Positions 51,532 to 61,336 are shown, numbered from the stretch's first letter. The stretch: DNA of 64,000 bases from Prorocentrum cordatum (GCA_963575745.1 CAUYUJ010014618.1:85142-149141), one strand, 5' to 3'. The notes: generated from the letters alone by a model not told the origin. Translations and numbers: made by a program.

Positions 51532-51685
51532 GACTACCCACCAGACCATCCCAACCCAACCCAAAGACCCGAATTTGACCCGACTTTCGGGTTGGGGAGG
51601 GGTGCATGTTCCATGTGTTTTTTCAGTGTTCCCCGACCCCCCCCGAAGTGAGGCCTTCGGGTTGGGCTGGGGTGGTTTGGTGGAT
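51532..51685 (-). mobile_element. Family F TIR element copy 4, inverted
   Basis: gactacccaccagaccatcc at the left and gggctggggtggtttggtgg at the right. The asymmetric interior (acccgaatttgacccgactt near the left end) is the reverse complement of the right part of F1-F3, so this copy lies on the opposite strand. Confidence 0.75.
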
Positions 51686-52839
51686 GGGTGTGTCGGTGCT
51701 GTGGGTGGGGGTGGTTCGCGTGGCCAACCCAGATGCAAACAAGACTCGCTCGCGTGCTTCTGCAGCTTCTTCTGCGCGAGGTCGGCGTCGCAGGCGAGGT
51801 CGGCGTCGCAGAAGCCAGATTCCCAACACCGCCGTCGAGCAAAAAACGTCGCCGGTCGCGTGGCCTCTTGGTCGACCCGCTGGCCCTGGCTATATATGCA
51901 TACAGCGACGGCCATCAGCCCAAAGCGCGCGCGGGCTCGAGGCAGAGTCTGTGCTGCGCGGCGGCGGGGGGAGGGACCTATGGGAAGCAAACGAAAAGCA
52001 AGCAGGCAGCGGCGGAGGCTCCGCGGGAAGCCGGGACCAGCGGGACAAAGCAGCTCTCCCCTCCTCCCTCCTCCCCTCTCCTTCCTCCTTCTCCTCCTCC
52101 TCCTCCTCCTCCTCCTCGCGGGGCTGTCCGGCGAAAGAGGGAACAGGGGGTGAGGAGGTGAGGGGGGTGACGGGAGACGAGACGGAGGGAGAGGGGATCG
52201 ATTGCAGCAGGGGTTGGAAGAGAGGGGCCCCCACGTCGAAGCTACGGACAGCAAGGCGGCGACGGCGACCAGGCGGCGCAGGCGGCGGGCGTGATGGAGT
52301 GGATTGTCCTTGTCGGGTTCGTCGAGGGACGGGTTCGTCGAATGGGGGTCGTCGTCTGATGGTCTTCGGGCTGGCTGGCTGGGCTCTTGCTGGCTTGGGG
52401 GGCTGTGAAGCTGGGATCGTCCTCCAGGGACCTTCTCCGCCAATGCCTCCCGCCCCGCCGGGGGGTCGCGCGCCGCCGGCCCGCGGCAAAAGGACCTGCC
52501 GCGCTAGCGGGGCGAACTCGCGCAGTGCGAAAGAATGCCCTGCACGGGGTTCGCGTGGAGGGGGCGTGGGGGCGAGAGGGCGCTGTGCAACATGACAGAC
52601 ACAGCTTGGGCTTGCTGGCGCCCGCCTGGTCTTCCCCGTCCCCGCCCTTCCCCGCAGCTGCCCTTGGCACCGTCGCCCCCCGCCACTGGATCGGCAGAGG
52701 CTGGGATGTCGCCGTTGTTTGGGCGTGTGCGTCAGATGGGCCACCCGCGCTTTGCAGCGCCGCGTCCCAACCATCCCCCGTGCGTTTCTAGCGTAGGCTC
52801 GTCCAGTTGCGCTCCACTTGTTCCTTCCCGCTCCGTTCC
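51686..52839. other. GC-rich spacer with a CTC tract
   Basis: A CTCCTC run lies at about 52060-52120. Long overlapping frames on both strands reflect GC bias. No domain recognised. Confidence 0.4.
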
Positions 52840-53105
52840 TGCAAGGCTCTGCACTCTCACTTTTCCATCGCCCCCAATCTTCCCCATTCTTCCTCCTCGT
52901 CTTCTCTTGTTGATGCGATTCGCTCCCATGCTCCCCCCTCGTCGTGTATCATTTTCCCCACCTCCACTCCTTTTTTGTCCTCCTCCCCTTCCCTCCACAC
53001 CTTTCTCTTCCACTTCCCCTCTCCTCGTTCGTCATGTCCTTCTACACCCGATTCGTCTCCGTTTTTCCATCCCGTTATTTTGTTCCTGGAGAGGTCTTTC
53101 ATTTT
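52840..53105 (+). other. Pyrimidine-rich island
   Basis: C+T-rich on the + strand, without periodicity, as at 49.9-50.5 kb. Directly precedes family W copy 2. Confidence 0.4.
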
Positions 53106-53111
53106 CTTATT

Positions 53112-54145
53112 GAATCGTTTTGCTCACTCCGCCGGCCCATGGTGGGCGACAAAGAGGATAGGGGATTCGATTGGGAAGCAGGAGGACGAGGAGGGGGAGG
53201 AGGAGGAACAGGAGGAAACCTCTCGACTGCTTTTTGGTGCACCGTGGGGACCTAACTGGGTCGCGGACGAGCCGCATCTTTGAAAGGCCCTTGGGGTCCC
53301 TTTGGGGGGCTTCTTGGGGGCCTCTCGCTGCATTTGGGGGTCCTCCTGGGGTCTCTTGGGAGCCCCGTGGTGTTTCGTTTTGGCTTCCGGGGGCCTTTCG
53401 ACGGTTTCTTGCGAGCGGTAGCTTTGAGGGCAAGCTTTTGGGGAAGGCTCGCTCTGTCTGGTCGGGTTTCCCTTTTTGAGGCCCTAAGGGGAATCTCTGG
53501 AGCCCTCTGGGGAGGCCTCTTAAGCCGCCTTGAAGCCCTCTTGGGCTGTTTTGGGGACGTCCTGGGAGCCTTTTGGGCTGACTTGGGGCGATCTTGGAAG
53601 CGTCTGGGGCCGTCCTGGGAAAGACGGTGACGCCCAAATCTGTCAAAATCTCAGCCAAGTCCATGAGTTCTGCCTCTTCGAGCCCTCTTGGGGTCTTCTC
53701 GGAGCCTGCCTGAGGCTCCTTGGGCGCCTGATAGGCTGTGCTAAGATCAACTTGGGTTACCTTGGAACGCTCTTGGCCTGAAGCCGTGAGGCCTGCCACC
53801 TACCCAGCGCCTCCTTGGGGCGCTATTGGGGCGCTCCAGGGGCCCCACGCCAACGGGGCCGCGCCCTAGAGGTAAGTCGGGCACGTCCCTCTACAGGATG
53901 AGAATTCAACAAAATAGTAAACACATGTTCTGGGGACGATTTCTTTTAGCAGGTTTTGCTTATTTGATTTGTTTTGGATATGTTTGGGATCTGCTTCTGA
54001 TTGCTCGTCCAACAAATTCCCCTGTATGGGGACATGCCCGACGTAACGACCTAACCCTAGAGTTCCAGTGTCTGTGACCTGGCCCTGGACAGAGTTATTT
54101 TCGTCGGGGGACCTGCATTGGCCGCCGCGCGCGCGCGAACCAGAA
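53112..54145 (+). repeat. Family W copy 2 with CTTGGGG array 5, split by B6
   Basis: The left border ttttgctcactccgccggcc matches 0.16-0.20 kb. The CTTGGGG array runs 53280-53860. The tail ttattttcgtcgggggacct and ggccgccgcgcgcgcgcgaa at 54095-54138 matches 0.89-0.93 kb. Family B copy 6 sits between array and tail, so B6 inserted into W. Confidence 0.7.
53873..54046 (+). mobile_element. Family B TIR element copy 6, nested in W
   Basis: taagtcgggcacgtccctct, then acagg, at the left and cctgtatggggacatgcccg, then acgtaa, at the right. Internal gttctggggacgatttcttt. TAA on both sides fits a short target duplication. The left border reads GGTAAGT, a strong donor-like sequence. Confidence 0.82.
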
Positions 54146-54147
54146 AC

Positions 54148-54193
54148 GTTTTTTTTGTTTTTTTGTTTTTTTTTTTGTTTTTTGTTTTTTTGT
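54148..54193. repeat. T-rich tract
   Basis: Runs of T7-T12 separated by single G. No retroposon body recognised directly upstream. Confidence 0.9.
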
Positions 54194-54294
54194 GTTCTCA
54201 AAAATTCTTACCGTCTCGTTGGGCGGACGAATGTGTGCACCCTTTGTGCCTTTCGCGTTCCTCCTTTCCTCGCGTCGTTTCTCCCCGCGGGTAG

Positions 54295-54460
54295 CTTTTC
54301 TCCTCCAGCTTCCGAGTTCGCGACGAAAGTGAAGCCGCTCAAAAAAGGAATGAAGACCTGGGGCACACACCAATGCGGCTCTTCAGACGCACCCTGATCG
54401 AGCATGGACGACCCCCCACTGTATATCCCAGGGTTGGGCCCCAAAGTGTTGGTCCATTAG
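54295..54460 (+). repeat. Family O copy 2
   Basis: gccgctcaaaaaaggaatg, gcaccctgatcgagcatgga and tcccagggttgggccccaaa match 5.42-5.56 kb in order and orientation. Confidence 0.65.
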
Positions 54461-54551
54461 AAAACCCCAAGAACCCTGTTATAAGGGGTCGACATTCCCC
54501 TGGTTCCCTCCCCCGTCCCCCATCCACCTTCCCTCCTCCTCCTCCTTTCCC

Positions 54552-54600
54552 CTCGTCTCCACGGGGTTTCTGGACGCCCTCCCGAGGTTCCTGCAGGCCC
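54552..54600 (+). pseudogene. Possible LRR-like fragment i
   Basis: The frame reads GFLDALPRFLQALRQD after a C+T tract. Compatible with an LRR helix (LPxFLQAL) but short; could be chance. Confidence 0.3.
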
Positions 54601-54778
54601 TCCGACAAGACACGACGAGGCACCGCTTTGGAAACACAGGGATCCGCTTCCTGCCCTCCACCCCTCCTCTGCCCGCTGCCTGCCGGAGTCCTCCGCCCCT
54701 CGCTCCTCGCTCCTCGCGCGTCCTCCGCACTGCCGTCCTCGTGCTCCTCCTCCCCCGTCCCCTCCCCTTGGCATCGCT

Positions 54779-54895
54779 CGGACGTGTGCATTTTTCATTC
54801 GGCGAGGACCATCGAGGACCATCCTGGACCATCGAGCAGCAAAAACACGCACGATACCAAACAATGCACGGGAAGTGAACGTCCGAGCGACGGCA
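54779..54895 (+). mobile_element. Family A TIR element copy 3
   Basis: TGGCATCGCTCGGACGT at the left and ACGTCCGAGCGACGGCA at the right; interior gtgcatttttcattcggcga and ccatcgaggaccatcctgga. Same orientation as copies 1 and 2, between pyrimidine-rich flanks. Confidence 0.82.
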
Positions 54896-55176
54896 AGCCC
54901 CCCTTCCCTTCCCCCCCCCATCTTCCCTCGTGTTCCCCCGCCCTCCCCAGACTTCCAGCGTCGGCTTTTGCTTGTCAAGACGGGGGTCCCCAGAGATTCG
55001 GGCCCCTGCCCCGGGACTGGGTGCGAAGTCATGGTGGGTCGATCGGTGGGGGGAGCCGCGACGGCTGCCGAGAAGGAGCCCTGGAGGCCGCGGGACGGGC
55101 CCTTCATGGCCCCCGAGGTGGCTTTTGGGGCCCGAGAAGGGCACCTCCATCGCCCCTGGTTCATTCGCGCCCACCC

Positions 55177-55345
55177 TTCAGTCGGGCCTGTCCCTCCAGA
55201 GGAGCCTCCAGAGGAGAAATATTCAAAAATAGTGCAAAAATAGTCCAGGGACTATTTTTTGGATTTTGTTTGCATTGGGGGTATGTTTTGAGTGCTGCTG
55301 ATTTTTCGTTGCAAATCCCCCTGTAGGAAGGCACGCCCGACTTAA
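55177..55345 (+). mobile_element. Family B TIR element copy 7
   Basis: ttcagtcgggcctgtccctc at the left, ctgtaggaaggcacgcccga and then cttaa at the right. The AT-rich core has attcaaaaatagtg and agggactattttttgg. The right end keeps the full GCCCGACTTAA. Confidence 0.82.
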
Positions 55346-55363
55346 GCCCACCCGGGACTGGGC

Positions 55364-55395
55364 TTCAGGCGGGCGTGCCCCCTTACAGGAGGAAA
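55364..55395 (+). mobile_element. Family B left-end fragment
   Basis: ttcaggcgggcgtgccccct, then tacaggaggaaa, resembles a second B left end starting 18 bp after B7. No right end follows. Confidence 0.5.
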
Positions 55396-55504
55396 GGATC
55401 TTCTCCGGGAAAATGGTTCGTTCTCGGGGAAAAGGTTCGTTCTCCGGGTGAAGTGAGGCAAATGCCGGGTCGGCTAGTTCTCCAGGTGAGACCCTTACAG
55501 GTTT

Positions 55505-55725
55505 TCCCGCCTTCCCCAAACACCAAAAAGCAAACACCAAACACCAACCCCCAAACACCACCCCCCCAACACCGAACACCAACCCCCAAACACAAAACAC
55601 AAAACACCAAACACCAAACACCTGATACCAGACACCGGACACCGGACACCCGACACCAGACACCACCCCCCAAACACCAAACACCAGACACCAGACACCA
55701 AATTGCTTACCAAACACCACTACCA
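55505..55725. repeat. ACACCAA/ACACCGG 7-bp minisatellite
   Basis: ccaaacaccaaacacc and ccggacaccggacacc units with drift. Confidence 0.92.
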
Positions 55726-56014
55726 CTACCACCACAATTACTATTACGACGAGTACTACGACTACTACTGTTACTTTTACTACTGTTGTTACCGTTCATA
55801 CTACAACTAGTACCGCTGATAATTCTACAACTACTACCACCAACTACTACGTACCAGCGGCGAACTACGTTAAGTTACGACTAGCAACCAGTAGCCACAT
55901 ATTCTTTACCAGTTACGAAGCACTAGCTACGAGCCACCAGCTACTAACTACTTCCTACGAGCTGACATTATTACGATGACCACGACTACTCCTACTACTA
56001 TTTTACTACTACTA

Positions 56015-56090
<76 letters not shown>

Positions 56091-56119
56091 GACTACTACG
56101 ACTTTACTACTACTACTAT

Positions 56120-56154
<35 letters not shown>

Positions 56155-56655
56155 TTGCGACTGTTACTACGTCTACCCTCAATGCGCCTACTACTACGAC
56201 TACCTCTACCACTGCTACGGGTACCACTATTACTACTGCTACAACTACGACTAGTGCTACTACGACGACAACTACTACGACTACGACTACTGCTACGACT
56301 GCTACTACTACTACTACTACTACTACTACCACTACTACTTTGATTGCTTCTACTAATAGCCACTGCTACTACTACAACTACTACTACCATAACTCATAAT
56401 AGTGACACTAGTAGCACTACTACTACTACTACTACTACTATTACTACTATTACTATTACCATTACTATTACTAATACTACTGCAACTACTATTACTACAG
56501 CTACGACTACTACCATCACTATTATACTACTACTACTACTACGACTACTACTACGACTACCTTCCTACTACTGCTAGTACTGCTCCGAATGCTATACTAT
56601 ATGACTACTACCACTACCACTGCCACGACCACGACCACGACTATTATTATGACTT

Positions 56656-56693
<38 letters not shown>

Positions 56694-56966
56694 GCTGCGT
56701 GTACTCCTTCTACTACTGCCACTACTACTACGATCACTATTACTACTGCTACCATTACATCTACGACTACGGCGACTACTGCTCCAGCTACTACTGCTAC
56801 TACTAATACTAGGACTACTACTACGGCCACTACTACCACTACCACTGCCTCTACTAATACTACTACTCGTATTACTACTACCACGAGTACTACTCGTATG
56901 ACTACTACTGCTACTACTGACTAGCAAGTACGCACTACCAGCTACTACTACTCCTACTACTGCGGG

Positions 56967-57004
<38 letters not shown>

Positions 57005-57062
57005 GCACTACTACTACGACAGCTACTACAATTACGACTAGTACTACGACTACTACTGCTCT

Positions 57063-57094
<32 letters not shown>

Positions 57095-57130
57095 TTACTA
57101 CTACTACTACTACTACTACTAAGTACTGGC
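55726..57130. repeat. Second long TAC microsatellite, 1.4 kb
   Basis: TAC/CTA triplets with TAT, GAC and CTC variants. Interrupted at 55840-55975 and 56920-56940 by non-triplet text with actacgagc/agctactac words. Poly-Thr, Leu, Tyr, Val and Ser frames are artefacts. Confidence 0.95.
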
Positions 57131-57475
57131 CACAAGCCAGTAGGCACTAACTACGACCCACAACCTACTACCTATACGACCACCCTGCGGGTGATAAGGA
57201 GGTTGGGGGGGGGAGGGGCCCAGCAATGGGCAACAGTGGTGAATGTTGTTGTGACAGTGCCAGTGGAGATAGTTGCTTTGCCGCTCGCTCTTAGGAGCGT
57301 TGGTGTCGAGTTGTTTACGTCACCCTTTGCTCTTTGGCGCCTTGGTACCATTCCGCCCTCCCCCTGGAAGCCTGCCCAACTTGCGCAACGGCAGCTAACG
57401 GCGCCATTTGGCCACAGAAGACTGAAGCGCTGGCAAAGCTTTGCGCAGCCCGCGACCCCTCTTGCACTATCGATC
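57131..57475. other. Spacer with a weak open frame
   Basis: The frame near 57334-57480 (EACPTCATAANGAIWPQKTE and on) looks less repetitive than most but has no known domain and runs into an ATC microsatellite. Confidence 0.35.
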
Positions 57476-57770
57476 TCATCATGATCATCAGCATCACCAT
57501 CATCGTCACCATCAATTTCGTCATCATAATCACAAACACCAACACCATGAAGGCCATCACCACCATCAGCATCGCACAATCGATCTCACATTCTGTTTAC
57601 CGATATCACAATCGATCTCGCAATCGACGTCATCATCATCATCATCATCATCAAAATCAACACCATCAACATCATCGCCATCATCAACATCATCATCATT
57701 ATCACCATCATCATCACCACCATCATCATAATCATCATCATAATCGTCATCAACATCATCATCGGGACAC
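57476..57770. repeat. ATC trinucleotide microsatellite
   Basis: CATCATCAT repeats broken near 57540-57620 by a duplicated cacaatcgatctcaca phrase. Followed by gggacacc repeats to 57910. Confidence 0.93.
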
Positions 57771-57937
57771 CGACGGGACACGGACGGGACACCGGCGGAA
57801 CACCGGCGGGACACCGCGCCGCCCCGGCCGCCCGGAAGGGAATCATTTCGTCCGGCCGCGCCTCAGCCACACGGGACACCAGCGGGACACCGGCGGGACA
57901 CCGCGGGCTACCGGCCGCCCGGAAGGGAGTCATTTTG
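57771..57937. repeat. CGGGACACCGGCGGGACACC minisatellite
   Basis: gggacaccgg units, partly in a larger duplication that ends twice in cgcccggaaggga followed by tcatttcg or tcattttg. Confidence 0.8.
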
Positions 57938-57980
57938 GGACGCCCGAATCATCCAGGATAACTCGGGTCCGGGTTGGGTC
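57938..57980 (+). mobile_element. Family E left-end fragment
   Basis: gggacgcccgaatcatccag, then gataactcgggtcc, is a truncated E unit. Confidence 0.6.
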
Positions 57981-59040
57981 GGGTTTGGGCCCCCGCGGTG
58001 GGGCCCGAATGGCCGACGGCACCCTTGGCATTCGACGTCCGCTTCCTGCAGGCTGTCCTTAACGCAGACGTGGCGGCATTCATGCTCATGATTTGCGATC
58101 GCATTGAGCATGCTATCTGCGTTACGTGTGCTCATGAAGCGCTAATGTGAATGCGGGGGCGTGTTGCGTTAGAACAACGCTAGACCGGTTACGGTGGCCG
58201 CCGCGTCTTCAGTGCGGCTGGCGCCATCGCGTGGCGCCCGCGTGACGTCCCAACGCTGTCCTGGACGGGCTCGGTCATGCATGATCAAGGGGTCGGCGGA
58301 AATGACGTAAGCCAAACGAAACGACGTTCACCGCATGACGTCCCGATGTTGTTGGCGAAATTGTAGGGTGTTGTGATTATGGGAGCGCGTTCTGGCAGCG
58401 CGTCTCCCCATGGGATTTCGAGCTGCAGTGCGCTGCCGCGGGCCGCGTGGAATGTTGGCATGTTTTCCGCGGACTGCTGCGTCGCACAAACGGTTCGGTT
58501 CGACTCTTCACTGTGCCGCAAACACAAGCGGAGGACATCAAGGAAAAAAACACAACCACCATGCTGGAACTAACGCGACGGGACACAATGACATAGGCGC
58601 AGGTTTGGCGACGCACAGAAACACCACCAGCCGATCGCATATTAATATTTCATGCATGGCCAACACGAGTTTCAGCGTGCAGGGACACATGGCTCACTCC
58701 ACGCATGGGTAGAGCGCGATCCATTGAAGATGCAATTTGTTTCTGCCGTGCTCCGATTACCCTGCACTGTGCTTCGGGTGAATTTAACTCAGGCCTGGCC
58801 CATGCGCCAGCCGCGCGCTGCCCGCGAATGGCTCCTGTCGTAAGGACTCTCGCTGAGCAGACAACTCAAGACATGGCAGGGCGAACGTGGGGCCACGGGG
58901 CAAGACAATGCAAAACAAATGTTTGGAATATCGGTTTCACTCCTTTTTGTTTGTCAAGGTGCAAGCCGAAAAGGGATGCTGTTCACAATGATACATGCAG
59001 TGCGAGCGCCGACGAGCCTCAACATCTCGACCACCGCCTC
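57981..59040. other. Unassigned 1.06 kb, unique-looking
   Basis: Balanced composition without repeats found elsewhere in the window. Frames on both strands lack known domains. If a further gene exists in the window this is one of the few places with room. Confidence 0.35.
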
Positions 59041-59041
59041 G

Positions 59042-60290
59042 AGAATAATCAGCCTGGCGAAAACCCAACCATATGCAGTTGTGGGTATCGCATTCGGGGA
59101 AGCCCCCTATGGGGCCACGAAGCGCTGTACTGGGTGGGGTGTGTTGGGGGGAGCAGGGGGGGGGGGGGGGGGGGGGGGGGGGCATGCGAAACTTGCGCGC
59201 TGGGACCTTCGGTGGAGCTCTCTATGGGGCCACGAAACGCTGTACTGGGTGCGGGGAGGGACGCATGCGAACTGCGCCACTGGGACCTTTCGGTGGAGCC
59301 CCCTATGGGGCCACGAAGCGCAGTACTGGACGCGGGGCCACGAAACGCTGCCCTAGGTGGCGGGGGGGGGGGGGGGGGGGGGGCGCATGCGAACTGCGCC
59401 ACTGGGACCTTCGGTGGAGCTCCCTATGGGGCCACGAAGCGCTGCCCTGGGTGGGGGAACCGCATGCGGGCTGTGCCACTGGGACCTTCGGTGGAGCTCC
59501 CTATGGGGCACGAAGCGCTGCCCTGGGTGGGGGAACCGCATGCGGGCTGTGCCACTGGGACCTTCGGTGGAGCTCCCTACGGGGCCACGAAGCGCATCCC
59601 TGGGTGGGGGAACCGCATGCGGGCTGTGCCACTGTGACCTTCGGTGGAGCTCCCTATGGGGCCACGAAGCGCTGCCCTGGGTGGGGGAACCGCATGCGGG
59701 CTGTGCCACTGGGACCTTCGGTGGAGCTCCCCGGGGCTACGAAACGCGGCCCTGGGTGGGGAACCGCATGCGGGCTGTGCCACTGTGACCTTCGGTGGAG
59801 CTCCCTATGGGGCTACGAAACGCTGCCCTGGGTGGGGGAACCGCATGCGGGCTGTGCCACTGTGACCTTCGGTGGAGCTCCCTATGGGGCCACGAAGCGC
59901 TGCCCTGGGTGGGGGAACCGCATGCGGGCTGTGCCACTGAGACCTTCGGTGGAGCTCCCTATGGGGCTACGAAGCGCTGCCCTGGGTGGGGGAACCGCGT
60001 GCGGGTTGTACCACTGGGACCTTCGGTGGAGCTCCCTATGGGGCTACGAAGCGCTGCCCTGGGTGGGGGGACCGCATGCGGGCTGTGCCACTGGGACTTT
60101 CGGTGAAGCTCCCTGTGGGGCTACGCAGCGCTGCCCTGGGTGGGGGAACCGCATGCGGGCTGTGCCACTGGGGCCTTCGGTGGAGCTCCCTATGGGGCAA
60201 CGAAACGTTGCCCTGGGTGGAGGAACCGCATGCGGGCTGTGCCACTGGGACCTTCGGTGGAGCCCCCTATGGGGCTACGAAACGCGTGAG
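59042..60290 (+). repeat. 77-bp tandem repeat, about 16 units, with poly-G insertions
   Basis: A leader (ggcgaaaacccaaccatatg and on) is followed by units with gccactgggaccttcggtgg, agctccctatggggccacga and gggggaaccgcatgcgggct. Units start about every 75-77 bp. Two units carry G runs of about 27 (59156-59182) and 22 (59362-59383) at the ggtggg position. Long Cys/Gly/Trp-rich frames are artefacts of the repeat. Confidence 0.93.
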
Positions 60291-61010
60291 GGGTGTGCCG
60301 AGAGCAGAGGCAAGGAGGGGGAGGAGGGAGGATGGCGAGGAGAGGAGGAGGAGGAGAGGAGGTGGGACGCGGGGCGCTGTCTTCAAAGCGAGGACCCAAC
60401 ACCACAGGATGGTTGGGAACAAAGAGACGCGCACCCGGAAACATCCTCCCCTCCATTGCGTTCTTCTTCCTCCTCCAAACTGCCTTCATCGATCGTCGAC
60501 CCCCTCCCGTGTTCCTAGATGTTTCCATCGTCCCGTCCATCTTGATGAGTCCCCGCCCATGCTCCTAACTTCCCTCCTGCTCGTTGTCGCAGCTGCCCGA
60601 ACACAAAAAGGCTCTCCCGCCTCTCCCAGCGCCCCCACATTGTTCATTCTCTCCATCGTTCGCTGCCACCCCCCCATTCGCTCGTCCCCTGCATTACTGC
60701 TGGCCCTCGTTTGATCAGTCATCGTCCTCCCCTGTTCTCCTGCACTGCTTCCTCAACGCGTCCTTTTTTTTCGGATGGCAGCTTTAATCCCTTACACCGC
60801 CCGCCAATCGCCACCACTCTCCTTTCCCCGTTTCCGTTCTCTGAATCGTTAATGTCTTTTCGTTCCCTCGCTTTGCATCGAGCGTCTTGCTCGCGCAGTT
60901 TATCCTCTGGCTCCTTCCTCGCCCTCCGACCCCCCTCTGCCTCAGATGTGTTCCTCATCCACCCGTTCTCGCTGGCATCGCAGGGAAAATCGAAACGATG
61001 ATTTAATCGC
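60291..61010. other. Spacer with pyrimidine-rich sequence
   Basis: A GGAGGA bit at 60310-60360, then largely C+T-rich + strand sequence to 60970. No gene recognised. Confidence 0.4.
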
Positions 61011-61061
61011 ATGGGCGGCCCGCCGACCGAAGAGGCCACAACCGTGCGAGACCCGTCGAAA

Positions 61062-61330
61062 AAATTAGTCTGGCGAAGGACCCAACCATATGCAGCTGTG
61101 GGTATCGCATTCGGGGGAGCCCCGTATGGGGCCATGGAGCGCTGTATTGGGTGGGGGGGAAGCATGCAAACTGCGCCACTGGGTCCTTCGGTGGAGCTCC
61201 CTATGGGGCCACGAAGCGCTGTGCTGGGTGGGGGAACCGCATGCGGGCTGTGCAACTGGGACCTTCGGTGGAGCTCCGCATGGGGCCACGAAACGCTGTG
61301 CTGGGTGGGGTGTGTGGGGGTGGGGCGGGG
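61062..61330 (+). repeat. Second block of the 77-bp repeat with its leader
   Basis: ggcgaaggacccaaccatat and gcagctgtgggtatcgcatt match the leader at 59.05 kb. Three to four units follow. So leader plus array were duplicated as one block. Confidence 0.9.
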
Positions 61331-61336
61331 TGGTGT

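Noticed and set aside
54148-54193. Poly(T) tract as the tail of an inverted retroposon
   Set aside because: No RT, SINE box or target duplication was found beside it; left as a simple T-rich tract.
57334-57480. Possible coding exon (EACPTCATAANGAIWPQKTEAL)
   Set aside because: Looks less repetitive than most frames but has no recognisable domain, no partner exon, and ends in an ATC microsatellite.
59073-60518. 481-codon Gly/Trp/Cys-rich frame, the longest in the window
   Set aside because: It tracks the 77-bp repeat. Unit length changes and poly-G runs shift the phase and neighbouring frames are also open. No family resemblance.
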